A stretch of DNA of 64,000 nt from an uncultured Eubacteriales bacterium (GTDB lineage: Bacteria; Bacillota; Clostridia; TANB77; CAG-508): positions 62,001 through 126,000 of the forward strand of contig CASEOS010000004.1 in assembly GCA_949289635.1 (NCBI GenBank), written 5' to 3'. Under the pieces are notes generated by a model. The model did no database searches, was not told the DNA's origin, and saw nothing but the letters and a program-made list of their open reading frames with translations. The translations under genes were made by a program, and so were the position numbers. The stretch's first letter is position 1; every line of letters begins with the position of its first letter. Below, one piece after another: positions 16,998-25,818 of this stretch.

Positions 16998-18233
16998 ATG
17001 AATCAAGAACTATTACAATTAGCAAAAGAAGTAGAAAAAAAGATAGAACCACAATTTAAGAAAATGGATGACATTTGTAGTAAAAATAGTATAAAAGTCA
17101 TTGAAGCTTTTCAAGAATGTAATTTACAAGAAATACATTTAGCAACCTCAACAGGATATGGAATTGATGAAATAGGAAGAAATAAAATAGAAGAAATTTA
17201 TGCTAGAGTGTTTAGAGCAGAAGATAGTTTAGTAAGAGCACAATTTATATCAGGAACACATGCATTAGCGATAACCTTGTCTGCGCTATTGCGTCCAGAT
17301 GATACGATGATTAGTATTACAGGAGCACCATATGATACTTTACAAACAGTTATTGGAATTGGAAAAGAAGTAAGTGAAAGTTCATTAAAAGCTTTTGGAA
17401 TACACTATGAACAAATTGAATTAGTCAATAATGATTTTGATATCGAAGCCATTAAAGAAAGACTATCAAAACATAATGTTAAATTAGTAGAAATCCAAAG
17501 ATCAAGAGGATATTCTACAAGAGAAAGTTTGACAATAGAAAAGATAGAAAACGCAATACAAGCCATCAGAGAAGTGAATAAAGATGTTATCATCATGGTA
17601 GATAATTGTTATGGAGAATTTGTACAAGATAGAGAGCCAACCGAAGTGGGAGCAGATATTGCAGTAGGTTCATTGATGAAAAACCTAGGGGCTGGAATTG
17701 CCACAAGTGGAGCATATATAGTAGGAAAAGAACATTTAATCAAGTTATGTGCAGAAAGATTAACAGCACCAGGAATTGGAAAAGAGATTGGACCATCATT
17801 AAACCAAAATACCAATTTATTAAAAGGACTATTTTTTGCACCACAAGTCGTAGCAAGTAGTGTAAAAACAGCTATATTTGCAAGTTGTATTTTAGAAGAA
17901 TTAGGATATACCGTAGAGCCTAAATATAATGAGGAAAGAGCAGATATTGTACAAACGATTCATTTAGGAACAGCTGAAAAATTAATCAAATTTTGCCAAG
18001 GAATACAAAAAGGTTCACCAATTGATTCATGTGTGGTACCAGAACCAAGTCCAATGGGAGGATATGAAGATGAAGTCATTATGGCAGCGGGAACATTCAC
18101 AGAAGGATCAACCATAGAACTTAGTTGTGATGGACCAATTAGAGAGCCATATATTGCATACATGCAAGGTGGATTAACGTATGACTATGGAAAATACGGA
18201 ATACTAAAAGCAATCGAAGAAATGAAAAAATAA
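16998..18233 (+). CDS. Methionine gamma-lyase family (aluminium-resistance/YnbB-type) PLP enzyme
   Basis: A 411-residue cytosolic PLP-dependent enzyme. Family segments are TSTGYGIDEIGRN near residue 51, the cofactor-binding VDNCYGEF (D202) and the predicted Schiff-base lysine in GSLMKNLGAG (K228). It belongs to the group often annotated methionine gamma-lyase or aluminium resistance protein; its physiological substrate is not firmly known. In many Firmicutes it lies near hflX and glnR, but not here. GGGGG precedes the ATG. Confidence 0.9.
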   Translation: MNQELLQLAKEVEKKIEPQFKKMDDICSKNSIKVIEAFQECNLQEIHLATSTGYGIDEIGRNKIEEIYARVFRAEDSLVRAQFISGTHALAITLSALLRPDDTMISITGAPYDTLQTVIGIGKEVSESSLKAFGIHYEQIELVNNDFDIEAIKERLSKHNVKLVEIQRSRGYSTRESLTIEKIENAIQAIREVNKDVIIMVDNCYGEFVQDREPTEVGADIAVGSLMKNLGAGIATSGAYIVGKEHLIKLCAERLTAPGIGKEIGPSLNQNTNLLKGLFFAPQVVASSVKTAIFASCILEELGYTVEPKYNEERADIVQTIHLGTAEKLIKFCQGIQKGSPIDSCVVPEPSPMGGYEDEVIMAAGTFTEGSTIELSCDGPIREPYIAYMQGGLTYDYGKYGILKAIEEMKK

Positions 18234-18236
18234 TGA

Positions 18237-18292
18237 TTAGGAATGGAGTGATGATTTTTTGCTCCGTCCCCAAAATCATCACTCCATCCTAA
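18237..18292. repeat. Strong hairpin with CCGTCCCC loop (REP-like variant)
   Basis: Arms 18237-18258 and 18272-18292 pair over about 21 bp with one bulged base. The 13-nt loop contains GCTCCGTCCCC, the same core as the palindromes at 5735, 19589 and 38879. It lies between the PLP enzyme and flavoprotein genes and may also terminate transcription, although no T-run follows. Confidence 0.8.
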
Positions 18293-18313
18293 ATCGTTAG
18301 AAAGGAATTTGTT

Positions 18314-19576
18314 TTGAATAAAGTAATTGTAATAGGTGGTGGTCCTGCTGGAATGATGGCAGCGATTACTGCGAAAGAAAATAAAAATGATGTTTTGATA
18401 ATAGAAAAAAATAATCAATTAGGTAAAAAATTATTGATTACAGGGAAAGGAAGGTGTAATATTACATCTTCTTTAGAGATGGAAGATTTTATTAAAAATA
18501 CACCAGGAAATGGTATGTTTTTATATAGTGCTTATCAGCAATATACCAATAAAGATATCATTGAATTTTTAAAACAACAGGGACTTGAAGTGAAAGAAGA
18601 AAGAGGAAACCGAATTTTTCCAATAACAGATAAATCGGTCGATGTTTTAAAATGTTTTACTAAAAAAATCAAAGAGTTAAATATAGAAATAAAGTACAAT
18701 ACAAAAGTCCAAGAAATCTTAACAGCAAAGGTAAATGGAGAAAACATAGTCATTGGTGTTAGAACAGAAAAAGAAATGATAAAAGCGAGTAAAGTTATTT
18801 TAGCCACGGGAGGAAAAAGTTATCCATTAACAGGTTCAACAGGGGATGGATATAAACTAGCAGAAAAAGTAGGACATAGTATAACAGAAATCAAACCTTC
18901 ATTAGTTCCATTAGAAGTATATGATAAAACAGAATGTAAAGAATTACAGGGACTAAGTTTAAAAAATATTGAAATAAAATTGATTGATAAAGAAAAAAAT
19001 AAGCAAATATATGAAGATTTTGGAGAGATGTTATTTACACATTTCGGTGTTTCAGGACCAACTATTTTAAGTTCATCAGCACATTTAGTGAGATATAAAA
19101 ATGTGGATACATTATTTCATGAGAAAAAGATTGTTTTAAAAATAGATTTAAAACCAGCTTTAGATGAAAAAAAACTAAATGATAGAATTTTAAGAGATTT
19201 TGAGGAAGTAAAAAACAAGCAATTTAAAAATAGTTTGGATAAATTATTACCACAAAAATTAATACCAGTTATTATAAAAAGAAGTAAAATAAATCCCCAA
19301 AAACAAGTAAATGAAATAACAAAAAAAGAAAGAGAAGAATTAATAAAGCAAATAAAAGACTTTGAAATGATTATCAAAGGATTTAGACCAATAGAAGAGG
19401 CAATCATTACAAGCGGAGGAATTAAGATTAAAGAAATTAATCCAAAAACAATGGAATCTAAAAAAGTAAAAGGTTTATATTTGGCAGGGGAAATCATTGA
19501 TGTAGATAGCTATACAGGAGGATTTAACTTACAAATAGCCTATTCAACAGGTTATGTGGCAGGTTTAAATTCGTAA
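18314..19576 (+). CDS. HI0933/BaiN-family flavoprotein (FAD-dependent oxidoreductase)
   Basis: A 420-residue protein with an N-terminal Rossmann FAD site (VIVIGGGPAGMMAA), followed by GKKLLITGKGRCNITS, the signature of the YhiN/HI0933 family. A C-terminal FAD-contacting segment reads GLYLAGEIIDVDSYTGGFN. The substrate is unknown; some relatives act on bile acid or aromatic intermediates, but assigning that here would be speculation. The likely start is TTG at 18314, about 9 nt after AAAGG. Confidence 0.88.
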   Translation: MNKVIVIGGGPAGMMAAITAKENKNDVLIIEKNNQLGKKLLITGKGRCNITSSLEMEDFIKNTPGNGMFLYSAYQQYTNKDIIEFLKQQGLEVKEERGNRIFPITDKSVDVLKCFTKKIKELNIEIKYNTKVQEILTAKVNGENIVIGVRTEKEMIKASKVILATGGKSYPLTGSTGDGYKLAEKVGHSITEIKPSLVPLEVYDKTECKELQGLSLKNIEIKLIDKEKNKQIYEDFGEMLFTHFGVSGPTILSSSAHLVRYKNVDTLFHEKKIVLKIDLKPALDEKKLNDRILRDFEEVKNKQFKNSLDKLLPQKLIPVIIKRSKINPQKQVNEITKKEREELIKQIKDFEMIIKGFRPIEEAIITSGGIKIKEINPKTMESKKVKGLYLAGEIIDVDSYTGGFNLQIAYSTGYVAGLNS

Positions 19577-19588
19577 CAAATGGTGGAG

Positions 19589-19619
19589 GTTGCCAAAATG
19601 CCCCGTCCCCTTTGGCAAC
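19589..19619. repeat. Single REP-like palindrome
   Basis: A 31-nt palindromic unit, GTTGCCAAA...TTTGGCAAC around a GCCCCGTCCCC core. It is almost identical to the arms at 5811-5848 and 38948-38984, and lies between the flavoprotein and the YigZ-family gene. Confidence 0.9.
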
Positions 19620-19642
19620 TAAAAAAGAAAAGGAAGAAAAAA

Positions 19643-20281
19643 ATGAATCGTTATGTAACAATAAAAAATAATGTAGAAACAGAAATTGTTGTAAAAAAAT
19701 CAAAATTTATTGCGAATTTTATAAAAGTAACCTCAAAGGAACAAGCAGAAGAAGAAATCAAAAAAATGAAGAAAAAATATTTTGATGCAAGACATAATTG
19801 TGTTTCTTATAGAGTATTAGAAGATGAGAAAATAGTAGAAAGATTTAGTGATGATGGAGAACCTTCTGGAACAGCAGGGGGACCAATGCTCAATATTTTA
19901 CAAAAAAATAATTTAATAAATGTCTTAATTGTAGTCACAAGATATTTTGGAGGAATATTATTAGGAACTGGTGGATTGGTTAGAGCATATTCAGATAGTT
20001 TACAAAAAGCAATAGAAGAAAGTGAATTGTTGGAACTTGTCATAGGAGTAGAATGTAAAGTGGAATTAGAATATAGTTATTTTGAAAAATTTAAATATTA
20101 TTGTAAAAATAATGATATTCAAATAAAAGATACCCTATATACCGAGGAAATTGTTTGTAAAATAGAAATGGAAGAAAATAAAAAAGAGAAATTATTAAAA
20201 GATTATGCATTAAAAAATATAAATTTTTTGAATTTTAAAGTTTTATCTAAAAAATATATAGAAAAAAGTATACAAAAATAA
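19643..20281 (+). CDS. yigZ: YigZ/IMPACT family protein
   Basis: A 212-residue protein. The N-terminal UPF0029/IMPACT domain shows KKSKFIA, ARHNC and the conserved FSDDGEPSGTAGGP and TRYFGGILLGTGGL stretches; the C-terminal half is a ferredoxin-like fold resembling EF-G domain IV. The cellular role in bacteria is not established. The frame is open back to 19580, but that region is the REP-like repeat; AGGAAG before the ATG at 19643 and homology set the start. Confidence 0.92.
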   Translation: MNRYVTIKNNVETEIVVKKSKFIANFIKVTSKEQAEEEIKKMKKKYFDARHNCVSYRVLEDEKIVERFSDDGEPSGTAGGPMLNILQKNNLINVLIVVTRYFGGILLGTGGLVRAYSDSLQKAIEESELLELVIGVECKVELEYSYFEKFKYYCKNNDIQIKDTLYTEEIVCKIEMEENKKEKLLKDYALKNINFLNFKVLSKKYIEKSIQK

Positions 20282-20320
20282 AGCTTTTATAAAATAAATG
20301 GAAAAAATTACCAAATTTTC

Positions 20321-20349
20321 TTGCAAATTTTCATCTGTGAGCATATAAT
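20321..20349 (+). promoter_or_regulatory. Promoter of spo0A
   Basis: TTGCAA (20321-20326), a 17-nt spacer and TATAAT (20344-20349). No Spo0A box was seen next to it. Confidence 0.75.
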
Positions 20350-20392
20350 TGAAATTGTAAAATATTTACAATTTATTTTTGGAGGAAAAATT

Positions 20393-21217
20393 ATGAAAGA
20401 AAAGATTACAGTGTTAATAGCAGATGACAATCAAGAATTTAGTCAAACATTAGCATCCTATATAGATGCACAAGAAGATATGGAGGTTATTGCGAAAGCA
20501 AAAGATGGAACAGAAGTTATAGATATGATTGCAAATACAGTACCAGATGTTATATTGTTAGATGTCATTATGCCACATTTAGATGGTTTGGGTGTTTTAG
20601 AAAATATTAATAAAATTAAAATAGCAAAAAAACCAATTTGCATAATGTTATCAGCAGTTGGACAAGATAAAATAACGCAAAGAGCAATAGAATTAGGAGC
20701 ACAATATTATGTAGTAAAGCCTTTTGATATTGAAGTATTAATACAAAGAATCAGGGAATTTAAGTTTTATAAACCGACAACATCCAATACAAATAATAAT
20801 TTTATAGCAAAAGATATGAAACCACAATATATAGAAATATCTTCAGATAATACAAAATCAGAAGAAAATTTAGAAGCATTAGTAACCAATATTATTCATG
20901 AAGTAGGTGTGCCTGCACATATAAAAGGATATCAATATTTAAGAGAAGCTATCATGATGGTGGTAAATGATATAGATGTGATTAATCAAATTACCAAAAG
21001 TCTATATCCACAAATTGCACGTAAATTTAATACAACGCCAAGTCGTGTAGAAAGAGCCATCCGACATGCAATAGAAGTAGCATGGGGAAGAGGGCAACAA
21101 GAAGTGGTTGAAAACATTTTTGGGTATACCATTTCAGCTGCAAAAGGAAAGCCAACAAATAGTGAATTTATAGCAATGATAGCTGATAAATTACGACTTG
21201 AACTAAAATCTGCTTAA
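20393..21217 (+). CDS. spo0A: Sporulation master regulator Spo0A
   Basis: A 274-residue response regulator that, when phosphorylated, switches cells into sporulation. The receiver domain carries the acidic pocket (D11, D12), the phospho-accepting D57 in [11 protein letters not shown] and K109 in VVKPF. After a linker of about 45 residues comes the Spo0A-specific DNA-binding domain: [19 protein letters not shown], then the recognition segment [21 protein letters not shown]. The frame extends to 20321, but GGAGG lies 8 nt before the ATG at 20393. The common neighbour spoIVB is not upstream here. Confidence 0.98.
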   Translation: MKEKITVLIADDNQEFSQTLASYIDAQEDMEVIAKAKDGTEVIDMIANTVPDVILLDVIMPHLDGLGVLENINKIKIAKKPICIMLSAVGQDKITQRAIELGAQYYVVKPFDIEVLIQRIREFKFYKPTTSNTNNNFIAKDMKPQYIEISSDNTKSEENLEALVTNIIHEVGVPAHIKGYQYLREAIMMVVNDIDVINQITKSLYPQIARKFNTTPSRVERAIRHAIEVAWGRGQQEVVENIFGYTISAAKGKPTNSEFIAMIADKLRLELKSA

Positions 21218-21276
21218 CATATATAAAAATAGTAAGAAACTATTTACATGTATTAATAATAGGATAATAAAATTGT

Positions 21277-21321
21277 CATCCATTTATTAGATTTAAATTT
21301 AATAAATAGATGGCTTTTTTA
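21277..21321 (+). terminator. Terminator of spo0A
   Basis: Stem CATC plus ATTTATTA (21277-21289) with TAATAAAT plus GATG (21300-21312), one mismatch, then a run of six T. Confidence 0.75.
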
Positions 21322-21396
21322 TTGTATAGGAAAAATCTTATTAAATTTCCTATCAACAATTTGTGATGATATTCATAATATGTATAGGGGATTTAT

Positions 21397-21930
21397 ATGA
21401 ATCATTGCTATTGTGAGCAAGCAGACATTTGTAAGTGTATAGCTATTGGAGTAGGCATTATTTTTTTTATATTGTTTATTGCTGTCATAATTATTCTTAA
21501 TACCAATGATGAAGAAAAAGATATATTAACAACCATTGCAGTACAAGGAGATAATACGCAATTAGGAACAACAACAATTAGATTTAGTCAAAATGATATA
21601 GTTGTTGGAAATGCATTGACACATGAAGAAGGAACTGACACCATTTTAATTAACGAAACAGGAATTTATCAGATTTCTTACCAATTATTTGGAATAAAAG
21701 AAGGTGCAGGATCTTTTAACTTTAATGCAGTTTTATCTGTAAATGATACACCAGTTGAAAGCACTTTTAATGATGGACCAGTATTAGAAGATTTAGTAAA
21801 TAATCGTATAACATTAACGAGTACAGTTATTTTAAAATTAAATGCAGGCGATAGATTAAAATTAGTTGGTGTATCTATTGAAGATATCACATATGAAAAA
21901 GCAAGAATAGATATTGAGAAGATTGACTAA
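21397..21930 (+). CDS. Membrane-anchored BclA-like (TNF/C1q-type jelly-roll) surface protein
   Basis: A 177-residue protein. A short Cys-rich N-terminus (CYCEQADICKC) precedes one membrane helix (about 15-36). The rest looks like the beta jelly-roll C-terminal domain of BclA-type exosporium glycoproteins: AVQGDNTQLG, the ETGIYQISYQL strand, a VLSVNDTPVE strand and LNAGDRLKLVGV. It lacks the collagen-like GXX region of true BclA. Its place next to spo0A suggests a spore-surface role, but this is inference. Confidence 0.65.
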   Translation: MNHCYCEQADICKCIAIGVGIIFFILFIAVIIILNTNDEEKDILTTIAVQGDNTQLGTTTIRFSQNDIVVGNALTHEEGTDTILINETGIYQISYQLFGIKEGAGSFNFNAVLSVNDTPVESTFNDGPVLEDLVNNRITLTSTVILKLNAGDRLKLVGVSIEDITYEKARIDIEKID

Positions 21931-21955
21931 GATGGAAGAACAACTTTCTCTTGAG

Positions 21956-21993
21956 AAACAGGTGCGTCATAAGTACGATGTGCCTGTTTTTCC
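21956..21993 (+). terminator. Terminator of the BclA-like gene
   Basis: A 13-bp stem (21956-21968 with 21977-21989, three G-U pairs) followed by T residues. Confidence 0.75.
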
Positions 21994-22057
21994 ATGTATA
22001 AAATGAAAAATGATGGAAATACTGAAAATAAATACATAAGAAATTAAGGAGGGACAG

Positions 22058-22393
22058 ATGGAAGATATCGATTTAAAAAATATGGTCATTTTAAAAGATT
22101 TACCATCAAATATAGTGAAAGAAGCCTATGTAGTTTTTAAATCTAACAAAATGATAAAAAAATTTCAAAAGATAAATAAAAATATGGAACAAAAGCAAGT
22201 CAATAGGGATAATGAAGATAGTCAATATGCAATAAAAGAAGCAGAAATGTTGGTATCAGAATATATAGAAAAAGTAGAAAAATCAGAAAAAGAAGTGATT
22301 TTAAATTCAAGAATTAATAAAAGAGTAAAAAAATATGCATATATAGCAAGTATGATTATGATTCTACAATTTATATTATTAATCATTAAATAG
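22058..22393 (+). CDS. Small tail-anchored protein of unknown function
   Basis: A 111-residue protein: about 85 charged, probably helical residues, then a single C-terminal membrane helix (YIASMIMILQFILLIIK). It has no signal peptide, so the bulk probably faces the cytosol. AAGGAGGGACAG precedes the ATG, a strong ribosome site supporting a real gene. No family was recognised. It lies directly before spoIVFA, so a sporulation role is possible. Confidence 0.7.
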   Translation: MEDIDLKNMVILKDLPSNIVKEAYVVFKSNKMIKKFQKINKNMEQKQVNRDNEDSQYAIKEAEMLVSEYIEKVEKSEKEVILNSRINKRVKKYAYIASMIMILQFILLIIK

Positions 22394-22397
22394 GCAT

Positions 22398-22455
22398 AAA
22401 ACACCTTTTCCAAACATATAGTTAAACAAGAAACGAAGGAAGAGGTGTTTTTTAT
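22398..22455 (+). promoter_or_regulatory. Terminator-like hairpin containing the spoIVFA ribosome-binding site
   Basis: A 14-bp stem (22398-22411 with 22438-22451, one G-U pair) with a 26-nt loop is followed by a T-run at 22447-22452. The ATG of the next gene is at 22456. The GAGG Shine-Dalgarno sits in the 3' arm, so folding would both terminate transcription and hide the ribosome site. Confidence 0.6.
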
Positions 22456-23358
22456 ATGGAAAGAACAATGACTGTGGAAGAGAGAATTAGACGAGCAGAA
22501 GAAATTTATGAACGCAGAAAAAGAAATGAAGGACTAACTGTTGTCCATGAGGAAAAGAATAAAAAAGAAAAAAATGAGAAAAAGGATATAAAACTATTAA
22601 AAAAAATGCTTATCCAATTGCTTGTTTGTATATGTATTTATCTAGTAATTTATACAATACAAAATAAGCAATATATTTTTTCGGAAGATTTTATCAATAA
22701 AATAAATGAAATCATTTCATATGATATTGATTTTAAAAAATTATATGAAGATACTAAAAATTATGTGATGGGAATGCTTAATAAAGAAAACAAAATTCAG
22801 GATTCGAACGAAGGCCAAAGTGAAGAAAGTAATGAAACCAATGTAACAGAAAATACAGAAATCAATAATGGTATCGGAGGAGCAGTAGAAAAAAGTACAG
22901 AAGAAACCCAACAGATAGAAGAAACGCAAAATTTATCTCAAGAAGAGCAGGATATTCTTAATGTAAAAAATACAACAAGCTTTATAAAACCAGTAGAGGG
23001 TACGATTAGTTCTATATATGGATATAGAGAAACTGCGACAGGAAATGTACCTAAAAATCACACAGGAACAGATATAGCAGCTATCACAGGAACTAAAATA
23101 AAATCAGCGACTGATGGACAGGTGGTCCTAGTTTCAGAAGAAGGTGACTATGGAAAACATATTAAAGTACAAATTGGGGAAGTTAGTATTATTTATGCAC
23201 ATTGTAATAGCTTATATGTAAAAGAAGGAGATATGGTTACACAGGGACAAGAAATTGCAGAGGTAGGCTCTACTGGAAATTCAACAGGCCCCCATTTACA
23301 TTTTGAAATTCGAATATCAGAAAGAACGGTTGATCCACAAAAGATACTAGAATTATAA
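22456..23358 (+). CDS. spoIVFA: SpoIVFA-like M23 (LytM) membrane protein
   Basis: A 300-residue protein: a charged cytosolic N-terminus (1-45), one membrane helix (about 50-67), an acidic Glu/Thr/Asn-rich linker (about 105-165), and a C-terminal M23 domain with all zinc ligands present (H202 and D206 in HTGTD, H280 and H282 in HLHFE) plus the active-site H249. The gene is followed 10 nt later by a SpoIVFB-like protease, the order of the spoIVF operon, in which SpoIVFA holds and inhibits SpoIVFB in the forespore outer membrane. A stand-alone endopeptidase such as SpoIIQ is the alternative; adjacency favours SpoIVFA. Confidence 0.8.
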   Translation: MERTMTVEERIRRAEEIYERRKRNEGLTVVHEEKNKKEKNEKKDIKLLKKMLIQLLVCICIYLVIYTIQNKQYIFSEDFINKINEIISYDIDFKKLYEDTKNYVMGMLNKENKIQDSNEGQSEESNETNVTENTEINNGIGGAVEKSTEETQQIEETQNLSQEEQDILNVKNTTSFIKPVEGTISSIYGYRETATGNVPKNHTGTDIAAITGTKIKSATDGQVVLVSEEGDYGKHIKVQIGEVSIIYAHCNSLYVKEGDMVTQGQEIAEVGSTGNSTGPHLHFEIRISERTVDPQKILEL

Positions 23359-23368
23359 AGGAGAAAAG

Positions 23369-24076
23369 ATGAGATTTAGAATTGATTTAAAAATATTTAT
23401 ACTTGTTATATTATTCTTTATAACCAATCAAATAAAGATTTATGCTATGATAATGTTATTTGCCATTATACATGAATTTGGGCATTTACTTGCAGGAATT
23501 TTATTAGGAATGAAACCAGCCAAAATGGAAATAAGACCATTTGGCGTATCTATTGATTTTGATGTAAAAGGAAAAGATTATAATATTAGGATAGGAAAGG
23601 GGAATTTTATAGAACTAAAAAAAATATTTGTAGCACTAGCAGGACCAATGACAAATGTTATTATTATTTTAATAATATCAAATGTTTTTAGTTTTGAATA
23701 TAATGACAAAATGATAATGATATTTTCCAATATGGCATTAATTCTTTTTAATATATTACCCATATATCCATTAGATGGAGGAAGAATTTTAAAAGGAATG
23801 ATTTATATGTTTAATGGAAAATATACTGCTGAAAAATACATATATAAAATATCTTATATAACTTTGCTAATCATAACAATTATTAGTAGTATAGCAATAT
23901 TATATTTAAAAAATATTGCTATATTTTTAGCAATCATTTTCTTATGGGGATTACAGATAAAAGAATATAGGATATATAGAAATCGAAAAATATTGTATGA
24001 AACAATACAAGAACAAATGGATAAATATGATTATAAAAATATAAATATTCCTATTGAAAATAAAATCAATTCATAG
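23369..24076 (+). CDS. spoIVFB: SpoIVFB-like site-2 (M50) intramembrane protease
   Basis: A 235-residue membrane protein with the zinc site HEFGH (H35, H39) in an early helix and the second motif in ILPIYPLDGGRIL (third ligand D136). The family member in Bacillus cleaves pro-sigma-K inside the membrane during late sporulation. GGAGAAA precedes the ATG and it is cotranscribed with the SpoIVFA-like gene. There is no C-terminal CBS domain, as in several clostridial relatives. Another S2P target is possible if pro-sigma-K is absent from this organism. Confidence 0.88.
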   Translation: MRFRIDLKIFILVILFFITNQIKIYAMIMLFAIIHEFGHLLAGILLGMKPAKMEIRPFGVSIDFDVKGKDYNIRIGKGNFIELKKIFVALAGPMTNVIIILIISNVFSFEYNDKMIMIFSNMALILFNILPIYPLDGGRILKGMIYMFNGKYTAEKYIYKISYITLLIITIISSIAILYLKNIAIFLAIIFLWGLQIKEYRIYRNRKILYETIQEQMDKYDYKNINIPIENKINS

Positions 24077-24110
24077 TAAACTATACTAAAGAAGGTTGGA
24101 GGTAATGCAA

Positions 24111-25544
24111 ATGATAAAAAAGGATAAAGGGATTACAATGATTTCATTATCAATAGCAGTTATCATCATATTAACCATAACAGGAATGATTCTTTATTCT
24201 GCAAAAGATAATATTTATATAAAAAATTTAACTAATATGCAGAACGATATAGCAAACTTAAGAGATAAAACATCTTTATATTACTCAGAATATGGGGATA
24301 TACCTGCTAAAACAGAATATCCAAATGTTGAAAATTTACAAACAGCAGGTGTTATAGGAGCAAATGATACAGGAAAATTTTATATTATTGAACTGGAAAA
24401 ATTAGATGGTCTAACATTAAATTATGGTGAAGATTATGAGAAATATAAAGCAAATGGGTATACATATTCATCAGATTTGACAGATATTTATATCATTAAT
24501 GAAAATAGTCATAATATCTTTTTTGTAGAAGGGATTCGAGTTAAAGAAAATGATGAGACAAAGATGTATTATACAGATTATACTGAAGGAGATAAAGAGG
24601 CTGTTATATTAAAAGAATTACAAGATTGGCATGAAGAAACAAATGAAAATGGAGAAACGATTATCACTAATGGAGTAGCACAATTTAAAATAGGAGACTA
24701 TGTAGATTATAATCCTCATAAAGGTGCAGATAAAACAACTTATACATCATCAAAAAATAAAACAGGATATACAGAAGATCAAGTATTTAATTTAGAAAGT
24801 TATCAATATGGTTGGAGAGTTTTAGGTGTTGATGAGGAAACCAATGAAATTTTATTGGTAGCAGAAGATTTTATTGGACCAGATAGTGGTGGACAAGAAG
24901 AAAATGGAAGAACCTATTATTATCTTATTGGACAAACAGGATATGCTAACGGAATAGAAGAGTTAAATATGATTAGTCAATTATATGGACAAGGAAAAGG
25001 TGCTAGCAGAGCGAGAAGTATTACTGTAGAAGATGTAAATAAAATTGTAGGATATAAACAAACAGATATAGAAAATTGGGAAAAAGGAGAAACACAGGCA
25101 TATGGAAATCAAATAACTTATTCAAGTGTAGGTTTTACATATTTTGATGAGCAAAGTAAAACTTGGAAGACATTGGAAAGTGGAGAAAGAATAACATTAG
25201 TGAATAATTATTATTCTTATAGTAATAATGATTCTTTATTATTTGCTAATAGTGTAAATAGTGCCATAGAAGATACTTATAAAAGAAGTCAAACAGGTTG
25301 TCAATATTGGCTAGCTTCACCATATTTGGCTACTTATGATGAAGATTTGATTCATTGGGGATTTCATTCAGTACAAGAGGGAATGATAAATACTGACCAG
25401 GCAAATGATAGTTCAATGCTTGTAGGAACTAATAGTGATGGTAGAAATCGATACAGAGGTATTCGTCCGGTGATTTCATTAGATGCAGATATAGTTATTT
25501 TACAACAACAAGGAACATCAGATAATCCACATCAAATACAATAA
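24111..25544 (+). CDS. Pilin-like membrane-anchored surface protein
   Basis: A 477-residue protein starting at 24111 (GGAGG 8 nt upstream; the ATG at 24105 is too close). The N-terminus KKDKGITMISLSIAV, followed by a hydrophobic helix, is shaped like a type IV prepilin leader cut after Gly, but the usual Glu at mature position 5 is Ser. A long extracellular part follows, and the C-terminal region ends in RGIRPVISLDADIVI, a closing motif I recall from many clostridial surface proteins. No pilus assembly genes are nearby. It is probably a stand-alone surface protein of unknown function. Confidence 0.65.
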   Translation: MIKKDKGITMISLSIAVIIILTITGMILYSAKDNIYIKNLTNMQNDIANLRDKTSLYYSEYGDIPAKTEYPNVENLQTAGVIGANDTGKFYIIELEKLDGLTLNYGEDYEKYKANGYTYSSDLTDIYIINENSHNIFFVEGIRVKENDETKMYYTDYTEGDKEAVILKELQDWHEETNENGETIITNGVAQFKIGDYVDYNPHKGADKTTYTSSKNKTGYTEDQVFNLESYQYGWRVLGVDEETNEILLVAEDFIGPDSGGQEENGRTYYYLIGQTGYANGIEELNMISQLYGQGKGASRARSITVEDVNKIVGYKQTDIENWEKGETQAYGNQITYSSVGFTYFDEQSKTWKTLESGERITLVNNYYSYSNNDSLLFANSVNSAIEDTYKRSQTGCQYWLASPYLATYDEDLIHWGFHSVQEGMINTDQANDSSMLVGTNSDGRNRYRGIRPVISLDADIVILQQQGTSDNPHQIQ

Positions 25545-25576
25545 AAAATGAATATAGATTTATTACAGAAAGACGA

Positions 25577-25628
25577 TAAACAAATATTATTAAACAATAA
25601 AATTTAGTAATATTTGTTTATTTTTTTC
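25577..25628 (+). terminator. Terminator of the pilin-like gene
   Basis: A 13-bp perfect stem (25577-25589 with 25608-25620) and a run of T. The remaining gap to minD holds only the minD promoter. Confidence 0.85.
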
Positions 25629-25743
25629 AAACACATATTATTTTTTATCTGCTTGTTTCCGTAGGAAATGTAAGATACAATTTTTTATGTAACAAAAATG
25701 TAACATTTTAGCAATATTTTTGTAATTTTAGCACGAAATATCA

Positions 25744-25772
25744 TTGACAATTAATGGATTTCGTTATATGAT
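25744..25772 (+). promoter_or_regulatory. Promoter of the minD-minE-rodA operon
   Basis: TTGACA (25744-25749), a 17-nt spacer and TATGAT (25767-25772). Confidence 0.8.
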
Positions 25773-25818
25773 ATACACATCAAAAAATATGTGTTTTTAA
25801 ATCCTAAGGAGGAAAATT

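Noticed and set aside
25775-25798. Attenuator hairpin in the minD leader (ACACAT/ATGTGT followed by T)
   Set aside because: It has only six AT-rich base pairs and lies at the transcription start, too weak to claim.
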